Assembly (NCBI GenBank): GCA_030248065.1
Contig: JASAMV010004804.1
Coordinates: 1-64,000, forward strand
Length of the DNA stretch: 64,000 nucleotides
Source of the DNA: Rhynchonema sp. JSB1_4
Taxonomy: Eukaryota; Nematoda; Chromadorea; Monhysterida; Xyalidae
Reading direction: 5' to 3'
This document shows positions 45,226-56,800 of this stretch, piece by piece (the stretch's first letter is position 1; each line of letters starts with the position of its first letter). The position numbers and the translations under genes were made by a program. The notes under the pieces were generated by a model. The model was not told the origin of the DNA and ran no database searches. It saw only the letters and a list, made by a program, of their open reading frames with translations.

Positions 45226-48018
45226 ATGACGAAGTCACAGCTGCGTGAGGCAAGTCACAATGTGCTTCTGATGAGCTTTTTGTTTGAACTGCTATGCAGG
45301 AAGTCGAAGTACAACCCATATAATTGGTTAATATTTGCAGTTGGTGCTAATTCACGCTGAAAGTGCCGATCCATGGTCGACTGTGGCTGTTTGTCCTCAC
45401 ACTGGTTCGACCGTGTGGAGTTACAAGGTTTTGATGATGCTTTGGTTGCACCGGATCATGTCTGAAATGCCAACCGACGTATTCTGCAGGGCAGCGAGCT
45501 CCAAAGCCAGCCAGCCTCGAGCGCATGTTTGTGTGGCGATCAGCTGCTGTTGGCGTTGGATAAAAAACCGATTGTGCACACGCTAGCAGTCCAAATTCAT
45601 AGCAGGGCGCATGTCAGGTATTTATAACATCGTTTGTCATTTACTACATTTTTTATTTATTTAAAAAATTTTCTTGGTTTTTGTCAGGAACACAACTCCC
45701 GGTGTTGTCAACTGTCTGTGTGCGCATCCGTCGACACAAATTGTGGTCGGCGCTATTGAGGAACGCATTTATACTTGGGTGGTTGGTTGATGTTTCACTC
45801 TTCCCAAGTTCTGGACAAACTACATAAATATGCTTTTGGTGATATTTTTTACATTTTCGCAAAAAGTGAACCTTTCAGCTGAGTACCGGCCAGTTGGTGA
45901 GTGTATTGAGTGCCCATTACCAACCAATCAGTGCGCTGCAATTCAATGCTGATGGATCGATGGTGGTGTCGGTGGGATGCGATGGTGCGATACATGGATG
46001 GACATTGGCTGAGTGAGTCTGCTTGATTCTTTTTCGCGCACATTTCGTCAATAATTTTCCAATCATCGTTTCAGCTTAATGTCATCGAACAGCTCAACAA
46101 TATGCAAACGCCAACCATGTGTCAGCTGGCCGTCAGCACACAGTCTACGTGTTCAATCGCTGTTTATCGCTGGCAGTGGCATGGACTGCAGAATATTGAC
46201 GACGTCAAGTGATCGCACTGTCAAGGTATTTGTGCGGAATGAATGTTGGGACATTTGAGTTTTATAATATTCAGTATGTGACTTGCTGAAACATCGTTCA
46301 AACTTGATGATTGGGTCATCGGATCTGCCGTGCTTGCCTTGATTTCTTTGAACTGCCCCATTTTTCAAGTATTGATACCACGAGTTCCGATCAGAGTAAT
46401 TTAGTTGCTCCTAAACGGCTAACAAAAAGCTTTCAGGCCCTCCAACATCAAGGCCCAACTATACTTCGTTCTCTTACGCAACACGAAAGAAATTCTCGGG
46501 CACTGATTGGCTGACGTGCGCCTGGGAATCAATCAATGTGCATAAATGTGTTTCGTGTTGTGTGAAAGAACGAAGTATAGTGCAGCATTTAGTGGTTTGA
46601 ACAAATCTAGAAATATGCTCAATGCAAAGTCAGGCAGTCAGGGCCAATGTCAAAGTATCGTGACCAAAACAAGACCGGACCCAAACGATCAACAAGCTTG
46701 ATATGGGCAGGAATAGTCCGTCAGGTGATGCCCCCTCCTGTTTCAGCTGCACAGCAGTTCATCAGCGTCGAGCAGCACGAGTGAGTTGTTGTGCATCACA
46801 TTCGACGGTGTGCCACAATCAGCCATCATGGACGCAGCTGAGTCGCGCGTGTTGGTCGGCACAAATAATGGACCGATTGTGCTCGTCAATTTGTATAGAC
46901 AGGTTGGTTGTTGGGAGGGGGCGTGGTTGCTGAGATTAGTTTACGTTTGACGGTGGAGGGCGGCACTGCACCAGCCTGGGAAACGAGGCTGACAGAACAG
47001 AATGGCGCAGTTAACTGTCATTCGCTCGCTTGTGTTCGCAGTTGGAAACCCGTGTAAAGCTCGGGACAATTTTAGCCGGCTGTGCGCGAACGTCACGTGA
47101 TCACAGCTGGTGAGGGTGGACTTGACTCGCCGCTATTCAAAGGCCACGAGTTTGTCAATCAATAGTTATTTTTTGTTTATTTCCTCAATCAAACAGCCTT
47201 CCGACGATAGTATTTTGCAGATGTGCAGTGCGTCAGCTGTGCACCAACTTCGACTCGACCCTGTTGTGTTCGGGTGACGTGAATGGGGTGGTGCATGTTT
47301 GGCACATTGCCAGCAGACAGTCGTTGAGACGGATCAACATGAAAGGTATGTGTTGGTTGACAGGTGCACATGCGATAATACTGTTGGTCGATATGATTGA
47401 GTCTCCGGATATTTGCTTTATGTATGCAACGATGCTTTTTTCATTCGCTTTCTGTGCGTTTGCACAATGTAATCTCCGAACTGGCCTCAATAATATTTCT
47501 CAACAGGTCCAATTCGCACGCTGATCAACGTGATGTGTGACCGAAAATGGACGGATGATTCGTACCGCAGCACGCAGACCGTCAGACCGCTGCACAAAAA
47601 TGTCTGCACCGCATCTGATATGAAATGGCCACTCTGTCCGAGTGACTCTGATGCGGTTGTGAGTCACCAGTCAGAACTCGTTCAATTATTTAGGTTTTGA
47701 AAGTTCGCTTCTTTTTCAGGCCAGACTAAATGATCGGCTTGACAGCGAATGGGAACTACTGAATAGACAGGTTTGTCAGCCACTGGAGATTCTTGTTTTT
47801 CTGATGTTCCAAACTGAATTTCATTTTTGCAGCAATCTGTCGATGTGGAGCCATTTGAGTTTGATATCGTCCCCAGAGCAAAGCCAAGACTTCAATCATC
47901 GCACGATGACGATGTAAATGACGAAGTGGCTCGGCTCAGATCCGAACTTGAGGCGGCCAAGAAGGCCAACAAAGAATTGTATGACTTTGCTGTCAAGAGT
48001 GCCCTGGGCAAGAAATGA
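45226..48018 (+). CDS. WDR18: WDR18, WD40-repeat ribosome-biogenesis protein
   Basis: WD40 beta-propeller protein of the PELP1-TEX10-WDR18 (Rix1-type) complex in 60S ribosome maturation, nuclear. About eleven exons; exon 1 is 45,226-45,249, exon 2 45,341-45,427, exon 3 from 45,490. Repeat blades are seen as VAVCPHTGSTVWSYKGSE, VVNCLCAHPSTQIVVGAI, ISALQFNADGSMVVSVGCDG, CRILTTSSDRTVK, VLVGTNNGPIVLVNLYRQ, and FKGHE joined to CAVRQLCTNFDSTLLCSGD then NGVVHVWHIASRQSLRRI. The C-terminus (VARLRSELEAAKKANKELYD) matches the coiled-coil tail of WDR18, stop TGA 48,016-48,018. The estimated length, about 430 aa, is that of the animal family. The first intron appears to be GC-AG (GAG|GCAAGT). A 124-bp inverted repeat lies in an intron at 46,458. 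Confidence 0.9.
46458..46581. repeat. Short MITE-like inverted repeat in a WDR18 intron
   Basis: ACTATACTTCGTTCTC and GCAACACGAAA at the left are answered by TTTCGTGTTGTGTG and GAACGAAGTATAGT at the right. The arms are about 31 bp and nearly perfect; the loop is about 60 bp. Confidence 0.75.
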
Positions 48019-48289
48019 GATTATCACTTGTATTGGACTGTTTCAATCCAAACTTTGTAACATCGTTGTTGTCGTTATTTGTTTTCTTTGTTACTTTTGG
48101 CTGAGCACCGGTAAAGAAGCTAATCAGAGATAAAAAATATCCTGTTTACAATCTGTTTGTGCCTATTCGTGAGGTTGATCCGTCCTCCCAATACGTCTGC
48201 GTTTGTATTGGATTCCAATTTGTGTGTTGCTAATAGGTGAACTCCCATAAATGAAGCATAATCACCAACAGTATTGATACCAGTCCAAG

Positions 48290-49877
48290 ATGAAGCCTAT
48301 ATTCGTTCTGCATCGTGTGTTTCGACTTGGCTGCTATACCAGATCAGTGGCCACATCCAGTCGTGTGTGTCTACGTGGCAAATTCGAGTCAATGGTTGGT
48401 TGATAGCAGTGGTGTCGTTGGGGGGGAGGGGGGAAAGGGGGGTTACCCCCTAGTATCCGGTATCTTGATTTTTTCATCCAGGGGTATCCGATCCGATATC
48501 CTAACTTATTGTCCAGGGGTATCTTAACCTAAAATTTTTCCGAAAACCATAAAAATCGCCCATTTTTACCTCCAAAATGCTCAAAATCGCTTGCCTGCGC
48601 AAGCATAACCCGAAAAGATTTTTCATTTTGGGTATCCGGTATCCGAAAAATTTGGATTTTGGGTATCCGGTATCCTGACTTTTGATTTCCCAACGACACC
48701 GCTGGTTGATAGTGTTGATTTGCATTTGAATTGCAATTTTTGATTTATGCTTGTTTTGAACCAACTCCATTTGGCTAATACCAGCATTGCCTAACAGCTT
48801 GACACGTCCACTACTGACGACACACGTTCTGAGCAATCGCTGTTTGCGCAGTACGCTGCCGCACTGAATAAACCGGTTGATACGTTGCATTTCTATGAGT
48901 TGCTGCGAAGTCATGAACGAAGCTCGGCTGAGCGGATCAGGTATAACTCACTTATTATTTTGTTTGTTTCAGTGGCTGACGTTTTTTGTTTTATGTTCGC
49001 ATCATATTTTTAGCCATGCTGGGGCAAAACAATGGGCAGCCAGACTGCAGCACGATTTCGCACGGATTCGTGATGAGACACCGCATCAGTTCAGACAATT
49101 GGAGGCAGATACCAAGGCGTTCAACGAGTTGGTTAAGAAAGGTATATTGTTTTTTTTGGATTGTTGTATGATTTTATCTTATTAAATTCCCAAAACCTTT
49201 CAGGCGTATTCTCAGACCTCTCCTGGTTGCCCGTCCAGCCGCTTGCATCCGCATTCGCGTACTATCTGCGCGCGCACACACATCGATTGCGCAATGAACG
49301 GCCCGAGTTGTTCGCAGATTCGGCCCGACAGGGCAGGGACACGGTGGCGAACACGCTGCTGCAAGAGTACAATGCGTTGACGAACGAGGAACGGTGCGTG
49401 TTAGGCAGCGCTTTTGTTATTGTCTGACTCGGTAGAGTAAGAGTCAGCAATATCAGTCGTAAATGGGGTGACCATGCCCAGGCCATTTGTGGTTATTTGT
49501 GTATTTTCCGAATATTTTTGCTGTGGGTGTTCTTCACTTGTTGGGCTGATTGAAATCAGAGTTGCAATCAGCTTTGTCAATACCATACCTTCGTTTACAC
49601 AACTGAGAATTGTCCAAATCCATGGAGTACCGAAGTATTGTTCTCCAGTGCGCGTTACGAGAATGACTACCGCGTTGCACATGACGAATTCGAAGAACGA
49701 ACCAAGTCGCTTACCGAGGATCAGAAACTTGCGTTGAAATTTGTGGAGCAGTTTGTCCAGCTGCACTACCAAGCGAACAAAGAGGCCGTGTTTGGACTCA
49801 AGGATAGATGGGATGAGCTGGATTTCCCGAAGGACTATACCACCGGTTGGTTGCGACATGACTGTTTGATCTCGTAA
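48290..49877 (+). CDS. TFAM-like mitochondrial HMG-box protein
   Basis: Probable mitochondrial DNA-packaging and transcription factor. Five exons close perfectly in phase: 48,290-48,394, 48,798-48,940, 49,014-49,141, 49,204-49,393 and 49,649-49,877, giving 264 aa, close to the usual TFAM length (about 245 in mammals). The first exon is a textbook mitochondrial presequence (MKPIFVLHRVFRLGCYTRSV), basic and free of acidic residues. The second half carries an HMG-box-like unit: LPVQPLASAFAYYLRA, then LLQEYNALTNEERARYENDY. The region around AKQWAARLQHDFARIRDE and LVKK could be the first, divergent box. Not proven: other mitochondrial HMG proteins exist. A hAT element occupies the first intron four bases after the splice donor. 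It follows WDR18 on the same strand with a 270-bp gap. Confidence 0.68.
48407..48704. mobile_element. hAT-like MITE in the first intron of the TFAM-like gene
   Basis: Ends CAGTGGTGTCGTTGGG and inverse CCCAACGACACCGCTG, with a perfect 8-bp duplication GTTGATAG at 48,399-48,406 and 48,705-48,712. GGTATCCGGTATCC words occur at both ends. The core holds a hairpin GCTTGC-CTGC-GCAAGC at 48,589-48,604. Confidence 0.93.
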
Positions 49878-50005
49878 GGTCAGACGTCACGCCGGTATCA
49901 AAGTCGATGATAGTCCGGTGTTTCCATGATTACTTGACTGTTTGTATTCAGGATATTTGGCGAGTTTCTTATGCTTTTTGTTTCGACCAGCGTAATCATT
50001 TTTAA

Positions 50006-50561
50006 ACAAGAAAGAAAAATGCCCCAAGGGGCATAAAAGAAATATGGTTCCCTGGCTGACTGGCATAAAAGAACGATACTAGCTTGCACCACTTTGCTGA
50101 TGTTTCATTAGGCACTGGAATAAACGTAAGTGTGTTCTGAGCTGTTTGATACCGAACAGTAGACATTGAACCATATTCCCGGCGCGAACTCTTTTGAACC
50201 AACACCCAGCCGATATCGAAACTTTCGTGCAAACCCAGGCAACTGTTTCTTCTTTTCAACCTCACGACGGTAACTGTGCAGTCTTCGGTTGCGCACGATG
50301 GTTTAACAAAGAGAGGAGTAAAGAGAATATTGCAATCTTTCAATATCTCCGTGCCCTGTGTCTCTGGTGGCAAGACAGCACGCGCCGGGAATATGGTTCA
50401 ATGTCTACTGTTCGGTATCAAACAGCTCAGAACACACTTACGTTTATTCCAGTGCCTAATGAAACATCAGCAAAGTGGTGCAAGCTAGTATCGTTCTTTT
50501 ATGCCAGTCAGCCAGGGAACCATATTTCTTTTATGCCCCTTGGGGCATTTTTCTTTCTTGT
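50006..50561. mobile_element. Foldback element with identical 181-bp arms
   Basis: 50,006-50,186 and 50,381-50,561 are, as far as I can read, perfect inverted copies of 181 bp around a 194-bp spacer. Each arm contains a small palindrome ATGCCCCAAGGGGCAT near its outer end. No coding gene; the mirrored open frames on both strands follow from the symmetry. Confidence 0.9.
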
Positions 50562-50569
50562 GTCGTTCT

Positions 50570-51410
50570 TTTATATCGCGCAAGCGTCAAACAGAGAACC
50601 CGGATAAATCGGGCACAGAAAGTTTTCAGTTCCGGCAAGCAATGGTTCTAACTAAGAAAATGTCGACCGTCAGACTTTTCTCAAGTAATCAACGCACATG
50701 AGCGCAATGAGGTGTGGGGGTTAGTTTAAGGATGCTGTACTTTTTGGCAGGATATATGAATCGGTGGTTATCGTGACATAAGGCCAATTTTGTGTTTCGA
50801 TTTCACTATGGGGTTCTAACAATGGAGACACGCTTGTGTCTGCGTCTTTTCCCACCACTGAAACAAAACTAACGCAGTGCCCCACGAGCATGTCTATGTT
50901 TTTGAGGAACATGGTAACTTGTCAAGTTATTTTTTTTTAATTTACCGCCAGGTATGTATTTGACACCCTAGGTACCATCAATTATAGCGCACTGATTGCG
51001 CGTCTCAGAGAATGGCACTTGTTGGTTTAGTACCAAGCAAAGCTGTGCAATGAACTTCCATGCAACCTGTCCCTTCAGCTTCAGCAATGAAATAAGTGTC
51101 AAACATCAGTCTCCAGATTGCCTTGGTGTTGGCCGCCGCATCTGATCTTGGATTCAATGTTACGTAAAAACTACTATTTAACTTTCCCACGAAAGTCAAA
51201 TTATAAATGCGGAAAAAGCTTCGAATGTTAGAGAGCAACAGCTATTTTAATTAAGAAGTTGATATCTTGTCGGTATTTTATCATGAATGACATCACAGCG
51301 CATAAACTGCGAACCGCACCTGTGCTTAATAATTAATCTCAAATAAAAACACGAAAAAACTGAAAAAATGTTACGCAGAATTCATTAAAAGTTAATAAAA
51401 ATACAACAAA
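50570..51410. other. Intergenic; possible minus-strand exons not resolved
   Basis: Two minus-strand frames (51,238-51,005 and 50,912-50,721) have protein-like composition, for example DTYFIAEAEGTGCMEVHC, but I could not join them with splice sites or recognise a family. Confidence 0.25.
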
Positions 51411-51416
51411 GTTGGC

Positions 51417-51486
51417 TGCGCGCGTGAATGTTTGAACCCGCGGCCTTTCATCTTCAGTGCTGCGCGTTATACCGCTCGGACATCGC
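51417..51486 (-). pseudogene. tRNA-like sequence (SINE head or tRNA pseudogene)
   Basis: On the minus strand TGTCCGAGCGGTATAACG resembles the tRNA A box of Ser/Leu tRNAs (TGGCCGAGYGGT) and GCGGGTTCAAAC resembles the B box (GGTTCGAxTCC). The anticodon stem does not pair and there is no acceptor stem, so it is not a working tRNA. Promoter-box survival suggests a tRNA-derived SINE. Confidence 0.45.
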
Positions 51487-51539
51487 TTCGCCAATCTCCT
51501 TCACAAGCTTTACTACATATGTAACTACGCGTGCATTGC

Positions 51540-51650
51540 TGCATTGCCTGTTGTGCTGTGCTTGCTGCCTGTGTGTGTGTGCTGGCTGCCTGCCTGCCTG
51601 TGTGTGTGTGTGCTGGCTGGCTGGCTGTGTGTTGTGTTTAATACATTGTG
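51540..51650. repeat. Compound TGTG / CTGCC / CTGG microsatellite
   Basis: Runs of TGTGTGTG alternate with GCTGGCTGCCTGCCTG and GCTGGCTGGCTG over about 100 bp. Confidence 0.8.
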
Positions 51651-51810
51651 CGCTTTATGAATCAGGCAACTACGTAGCGTGCACTAATGCATTATTGTGT
51701 GTGTCTGAGCGTCCATTATGGCTCTTTTTGAGCTGAAAAACATTTAACGAATTGGAATTAATATATTTTTGACGTAACAAAAATTAAAAACACATATAAC
51801 CGCTGATTTT

Positions 51811-52105
51811 GGCTTTAGAACCACACATTCTGTACAAAAAGTCATGGTCTGGAACCGTTCATACTAAAAGTTACGAACTCGGCAATAGCACCACCGTGTT
51901 TCTCGAGTACGAAAACCACATAAACAACTTTAATAGTTCTGGTAACCCAACTTTTCGGCGAAATTTTACTTCGGGAAGCACACTTTACATACAAAAAGTC
52001 GTGGTCATGGTCTGGAACCGGTCTCAATCGTGGAGTTACAAAGTCGGCGATAGCACCATCGTGTTTCTCGTGTGCGAAAACCCTATATGCGATATTAACA
52101 TATTT
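51811..52105. repeat. Direct tandem duplication, ~155-bp period
   Basis: 51,829-51,925 and 51,985-52,082 share ACAAAAAGTC..GGTCTGGAACCG, AGTTACxAAxTCGGCxATAG, CACCxTCGTGTTTCTCG and GCGAAAACC. The copies are diverged. Confidence 0.65.
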
Positions 52106-52565
52106 GGTGTTCAGTAACGTCTGGGCCCTGACTAGTTTTTTGTGGAAAAAAAAAGGGAAAGAACGTTTTTACAAAAATGACAACTGTATCTTGCCCGCGA
52201 TTGCGCGTGTGGGCACGCAGCGGGATGAAATTTTGTGTGGCCATTGTGGGGCACGGTATATACATTGTGTGAAAGTTTGAGCTCATTCGGTTGAGTATTG
52301 TTGAAATAGCGCACGATCAAAATTTTCAGAAAGCGCACTATAGGGAATGAACCATATGTCGCTTAGCATTACCATGCTAGCTCCGATACGCTGTGTGGAA
52401 ACAGTTTTTACTCTTGTTTTTTACGCTGGTAGAACTTAGTGCCACTAGTGAAATATCACAAATACTTCGAGGCGCGACCAAAGCAAGACCGGATCTATCG
52501 CCATTTTTGAAACCGGCTAGTGTCCTTTTCACTGCAACGTGCAACATTGTCCATCCCAACCTCAG

Positions 52566-53429
52566 GCTACCAGCAATTCCTAATCGCGTACACCACCAGC
52601 AACAACAACCAAGATGAGCCTCTATCCGAATCGGCCCTGTCCCATCTGCACGCTGTTGGCAATCCGAAAGCTGAGAAAAAGTGGGAGACCATGACCAAAG
52701 AGCAACGCGCGCCGTATGAAACGTTGGCCAAACACGCCGCCGCTAAGTACCCGCATCGGATATTCAAATGGGCGTTGCACATGTCGATTACGGGTTGGCG
52801 AAAGGCACTTTTAATTTGAACTGCATTATTTCGGAAGTTGCAAGGACTAATTTCGTATAGCGTCAAAAATGTTCAGTTAGTGCTTCAGACAGTACAGCCC
52901 AGGCAGTGCCCAGACAATTATTGTGTTTGCCTTGCATTCAGTCCAACGTAGTCGCTGTCGCAACACTTGGGTTCTAATCTGATACGTCCAAACGTGAATA
53001 CCAAGCTGTCTTGCGTAAGTGATTGTTGTCCATGAATCAATGTTTGAATGCCCAGATCGGCAACGACTCGTTGACCGTGACGCGCCCGATCTGATCCGTC
53101 CGTTGTGGTCAGCGACGTTCAAACGTCGTTTGTATGAAAATCCGGGCCTCTGGCCGCAATTCAAACGCTATTTGTATGAGAACTACGATGATTGGCTGGA
53201 TGAGTTCAGGCTAGTTTGCAATGTTTTGTAGTTATCATTTTATTTATTGTAATTTTGTTTTATTTATTTATTTTTCGTACAATTCAGAAAACAACAACCG
53301 TTGACCGACTTCGAATCAGCCGAGTGGTCACGCGAGCAGATATTGGGTCGAAACTGGGCGATCTCGCAAATGATAGTGGACTTGGCCGTGGAGAGGTTCG
53401 AGGCGCTGAAATTTGGCTCAACTGATTGA
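52566..53429 (+). CDS. HMG-box-like protein, exon structure partial
   Basis: A block from 52,566 reads SGYQQFLIAYTTSN followed by KKWETMTKEQRAPYETLAKH, the helix pattern of an HMG box (WxxMTxEQxxPYxxLA). A second block at about 53,040-53,212 (FKRRLYENPGLWPQFKRYL) and a third at 53,290-53,429 (KQQPLTDFESAEWSREQ, stop TGA) follow. Blocks two and three join in phase only with a GC donor (TTCAG|GCTAGT). How block one joins is unclear, and blocks two and three might belong to a different gene. It could be a relative of the TFAM-like gene 3 kb upstream; no start codon was settled. Confidence 0.38.
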
Positions 53430-53816
53430 TTCATTCTGCTCCATATTTTGATTGTCTGTTGTGCTGAATTGGTTTGTATTTCGAAAGTATATGAATGAAA
53501 AAATGGCGTTTTCCAGCTGTCTGTGAGTATTGGCAGTTTGTGTTTCTCCCATTCACAAATTTTCTGACATTCTTACTTTGTATACATTGTCACAGTTCTG
53601 GTAAAAAAATTCTATGGGTAGTCCGTGGATTATATATGTATTTCGAGTCAAATGATTCGCGGGTAATAAACAAACTGAGTAGTTGTCTGTGCATTCGTTA
53701 CTGTTTCATTTGACCTCGGTGTTCAACCTCTTTGGCTGATTAGCCAAGATTATTGAGAAACCATATTGCACGGAAATCTTTGAATTCGATTTGCCGAGCT
53801 TTTTTAGCCCCGTGGT

Positions 53817-56800
53817 ATGCCGTTTGACGAGTTGTTCCTTGCTTTGCACGGCTACGCCGCGTCGGCTGACGCCCCTAGGGGAGCCGTTATGGAAACTGTC
53901 AGCTCAGGTTCCAAAATCACGGCCAATTATACCACAGTGTTAGTCGAACAAAGCGTTAATTCTCCTAAATTTTTGTTTGTTATCATGAGTATACGTTTAT
54001 TGCAGAACGATCAAACTGAGTCGAGCGGCACGCAGTCAGCTGAGTGACGCGGATCACCAGATATTGCAGCATTTGGCTGAGTTGGCATCGAAACGTGCCA
54101 GAATACGGTTGTTTTGTGAAAGGTGGGCGGGGAACGACCTTGCTGATGGGTTAGCCAGGACGCAAGGCGACCGCAGAAAAGAACTGATCGCTTGTTCCGT
54201 GTGGTAACCAAACTTTTTTGCAGTAACGGCCGATCAAGTCTAATGCACGAGTGGTTCGCAAATCCGGATGCACCGTCGCACACCAGCAACAACGGCCTTC
54301 CACCATCACAGTATCTGTGCGCACTGGCTGATGCCGTGATCGAGGCATTTGAGATCTTGTACACGAAACGATTGACTGCGGTGCACGCGGAAATTCAAGA
54401 TAACGATAGATTGGGTACGGTTTTTGGATCAAAGTGTTTCACTTTGCAAATCATGCATAGTCGACGCTTTAACAGGTCTATTCCACATCTACACATCGTG
54501 TCTTTCATTCGAGTCTCTACTCACATACACCTGTGAAATGTTGACCACAATTGAGCGCACGGAACCATGTGGTGCGCAGTTGATCAAGCTCGTTTACGAA
54601 CAGTGGGTGAATGCTGTAGGCGATTATAAAAAGGTCTGGCAGCTTTTTTTTGTGAATTTAGGTTGATACTATACTTTACCCCGTTGACAGTACCGTGACG
54701 CTTGCTTTCCCATAGCATAAGCTGGCATGTCACGCTCGAATGTTTATGTTTTTCACTCATTTTCTGAGCCGACAAATTGATAAATCACTCTCGATGCATT
54801 TTTTCACCACAATCTGTGTGATTGTCAAAACATTTTGCAAAAGCTCAAATCATGCGTGTTGATTGCAGCTGTGTTTCACATCACTACTTAGCGTGCACGC
54901 CGTGTTGTGCAAGCAGTTGTCGTCGTGGCTCGCATTCGGTCGCATTCACAATGATCGATTCAATGAGTTTTTCGTCAGAAAAGTGATAAAACTGTTTCCT
55001 TCTTCTATGTTTGAACTGAATTTTATCCATCTGATATTTTCAGTTGAGCACAGAACCGAAACACATGCAACATTCATCGGATTCTCCATTTTCGCAATAC
55101 GAGATCGATTCACTCAAATGTCCGCCGTACTTCGACGATATCGCTATCGACAACCTTCTGTTTATTGGCCATGCTTCGTTGTTGTTCTACGGTGAAGCGA
55201 TTGTGCTTTTTGCACCTAAAACGTCGAGATTTTCCGAGTTCAGATTTTCCACTGCTCGAGCAACATTACCAATTATTCACAGATAAACTGTCGCCGTCCG
55301 CCCGTTGTCAGCGTTACAGCCGTGTGTGCACCGAGCTGCAGTCGATGTTGTGTGATGAAGACAGTCCATTTGTGCCTGTTCGATTGATGGACTTTTTACG
55401 CGATCATCGACTGACGGTTGGTTAGGTGGTGGGCGGGATCAGGTGTGTGTGCCTTGGCTTGATCATTGCTGTTAGCCGATATCGAACTTACTTGGTGATC
55501 GGATCGAGTGCGATCTTCTTTTATCGTGTTTTGTGTGCACAGAGGTTGAGGGTAATAAATTATTGATGCGTTGTCTGTCACTAATTTTAACCTCGGTAGA
55601 AGTTGTTTATTTCAGGTCTGGGAACAGTTTGTAACGCAGGGTTCGGCATGAGCAGCATTGACAGAATGAGTAAATTTCACGACAGTGCTGATTAAAGTCT
55701 GAATCAATCACGCTCATTTCGAAAACGTCCCTCTTGCAGACCGCACACGAACTGTGGGACACGGTGTTGCCCGGTGGATCAGTGCAGGTGTTGTGCACAC
55801 ATTTACGCCGTATTCGTGATGTGTTGTTGTTGACTGATGGACTGATGTGGTCCGTATTCTTTGACACAACCGCGTCCCTGCTTAGCTCGGTTGGTGACTC
55901 TGTTGCACTCTGCTTGTGTCTCGTCGTCACCACAGTCTTATCAAAAAAAATGAAAAAAGAGGTCCCGCCGAGACTTGAACTCGGATTGCTGGATTCAGAG
56001 TCCAGAGTGCTAACCATTACACCACGGGACCGTTCATATCAGTAGTGCAAACGTGACTGAGAAACGTTTAGTGGCACATTTCACCGAACTGGTTGACCAC
56101 GTGCACGTGCATTAGAATAAACAAATTATAGGCAAACTACGCCAACACGAGCCCGATTTCGAAGGTGGCGTGTATTTAAAACGAAAAGAAAAAGAAAATC
56201 ATCATGCTCCACTTTATATTCTTCAACGTGTAACATTTCCCATATCAGCAGCCACGTATGAATGTTTCACTATTCTGCCAGCTGCGAAATCGGGCTCGTG
56301 TTGGCGTAGTTTGCCTTTACATTGCATTGTGCTCGATGGTCATCTTTCAAGTGCACCATCTTCAGTGTATGGTAACTCTCCTCATGATCAAGGCCTTCGA
56401 CGTAGCAAACATTTTTCGACGCCGTTTCGAGCCCCACTCTCCCGCTAACCTGCTGATTACCATTTCACTGAATATTCCTAAAAGTGGCTGAAATTGGCGG
56501 GTTCTGGAGGATCATGTCCCCATAAAGACTGCAGACTATTAACTGAATGATGTTTGCATTGCAGCCAGCGACAAGCAACAGCGAGCGTTACCTTCGTGTT
56601 GCATTCGAGAACGCTGTGCTGGCCACACATGGTGCGACTGATGATAGTGAAGAATTGATTGCTGAATTCGGCATTGTTGTATGTGAACCTGCGCAACCAA
56701 GCGAGTCAGCACGTAGCAATGTCGTGTATAATTTGATTGATATACATCTGGAGGTGAGAAGGGATAACGTCCGGTATCAAACTTGGGGATTGGGTCGGTC

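Noticed and set aside
50006..50561. Mirrored ORFs with identical protein stretches on both strands
   Set aside because: They are an automatic result of the perfect inverted repeat, not a pair of genes.
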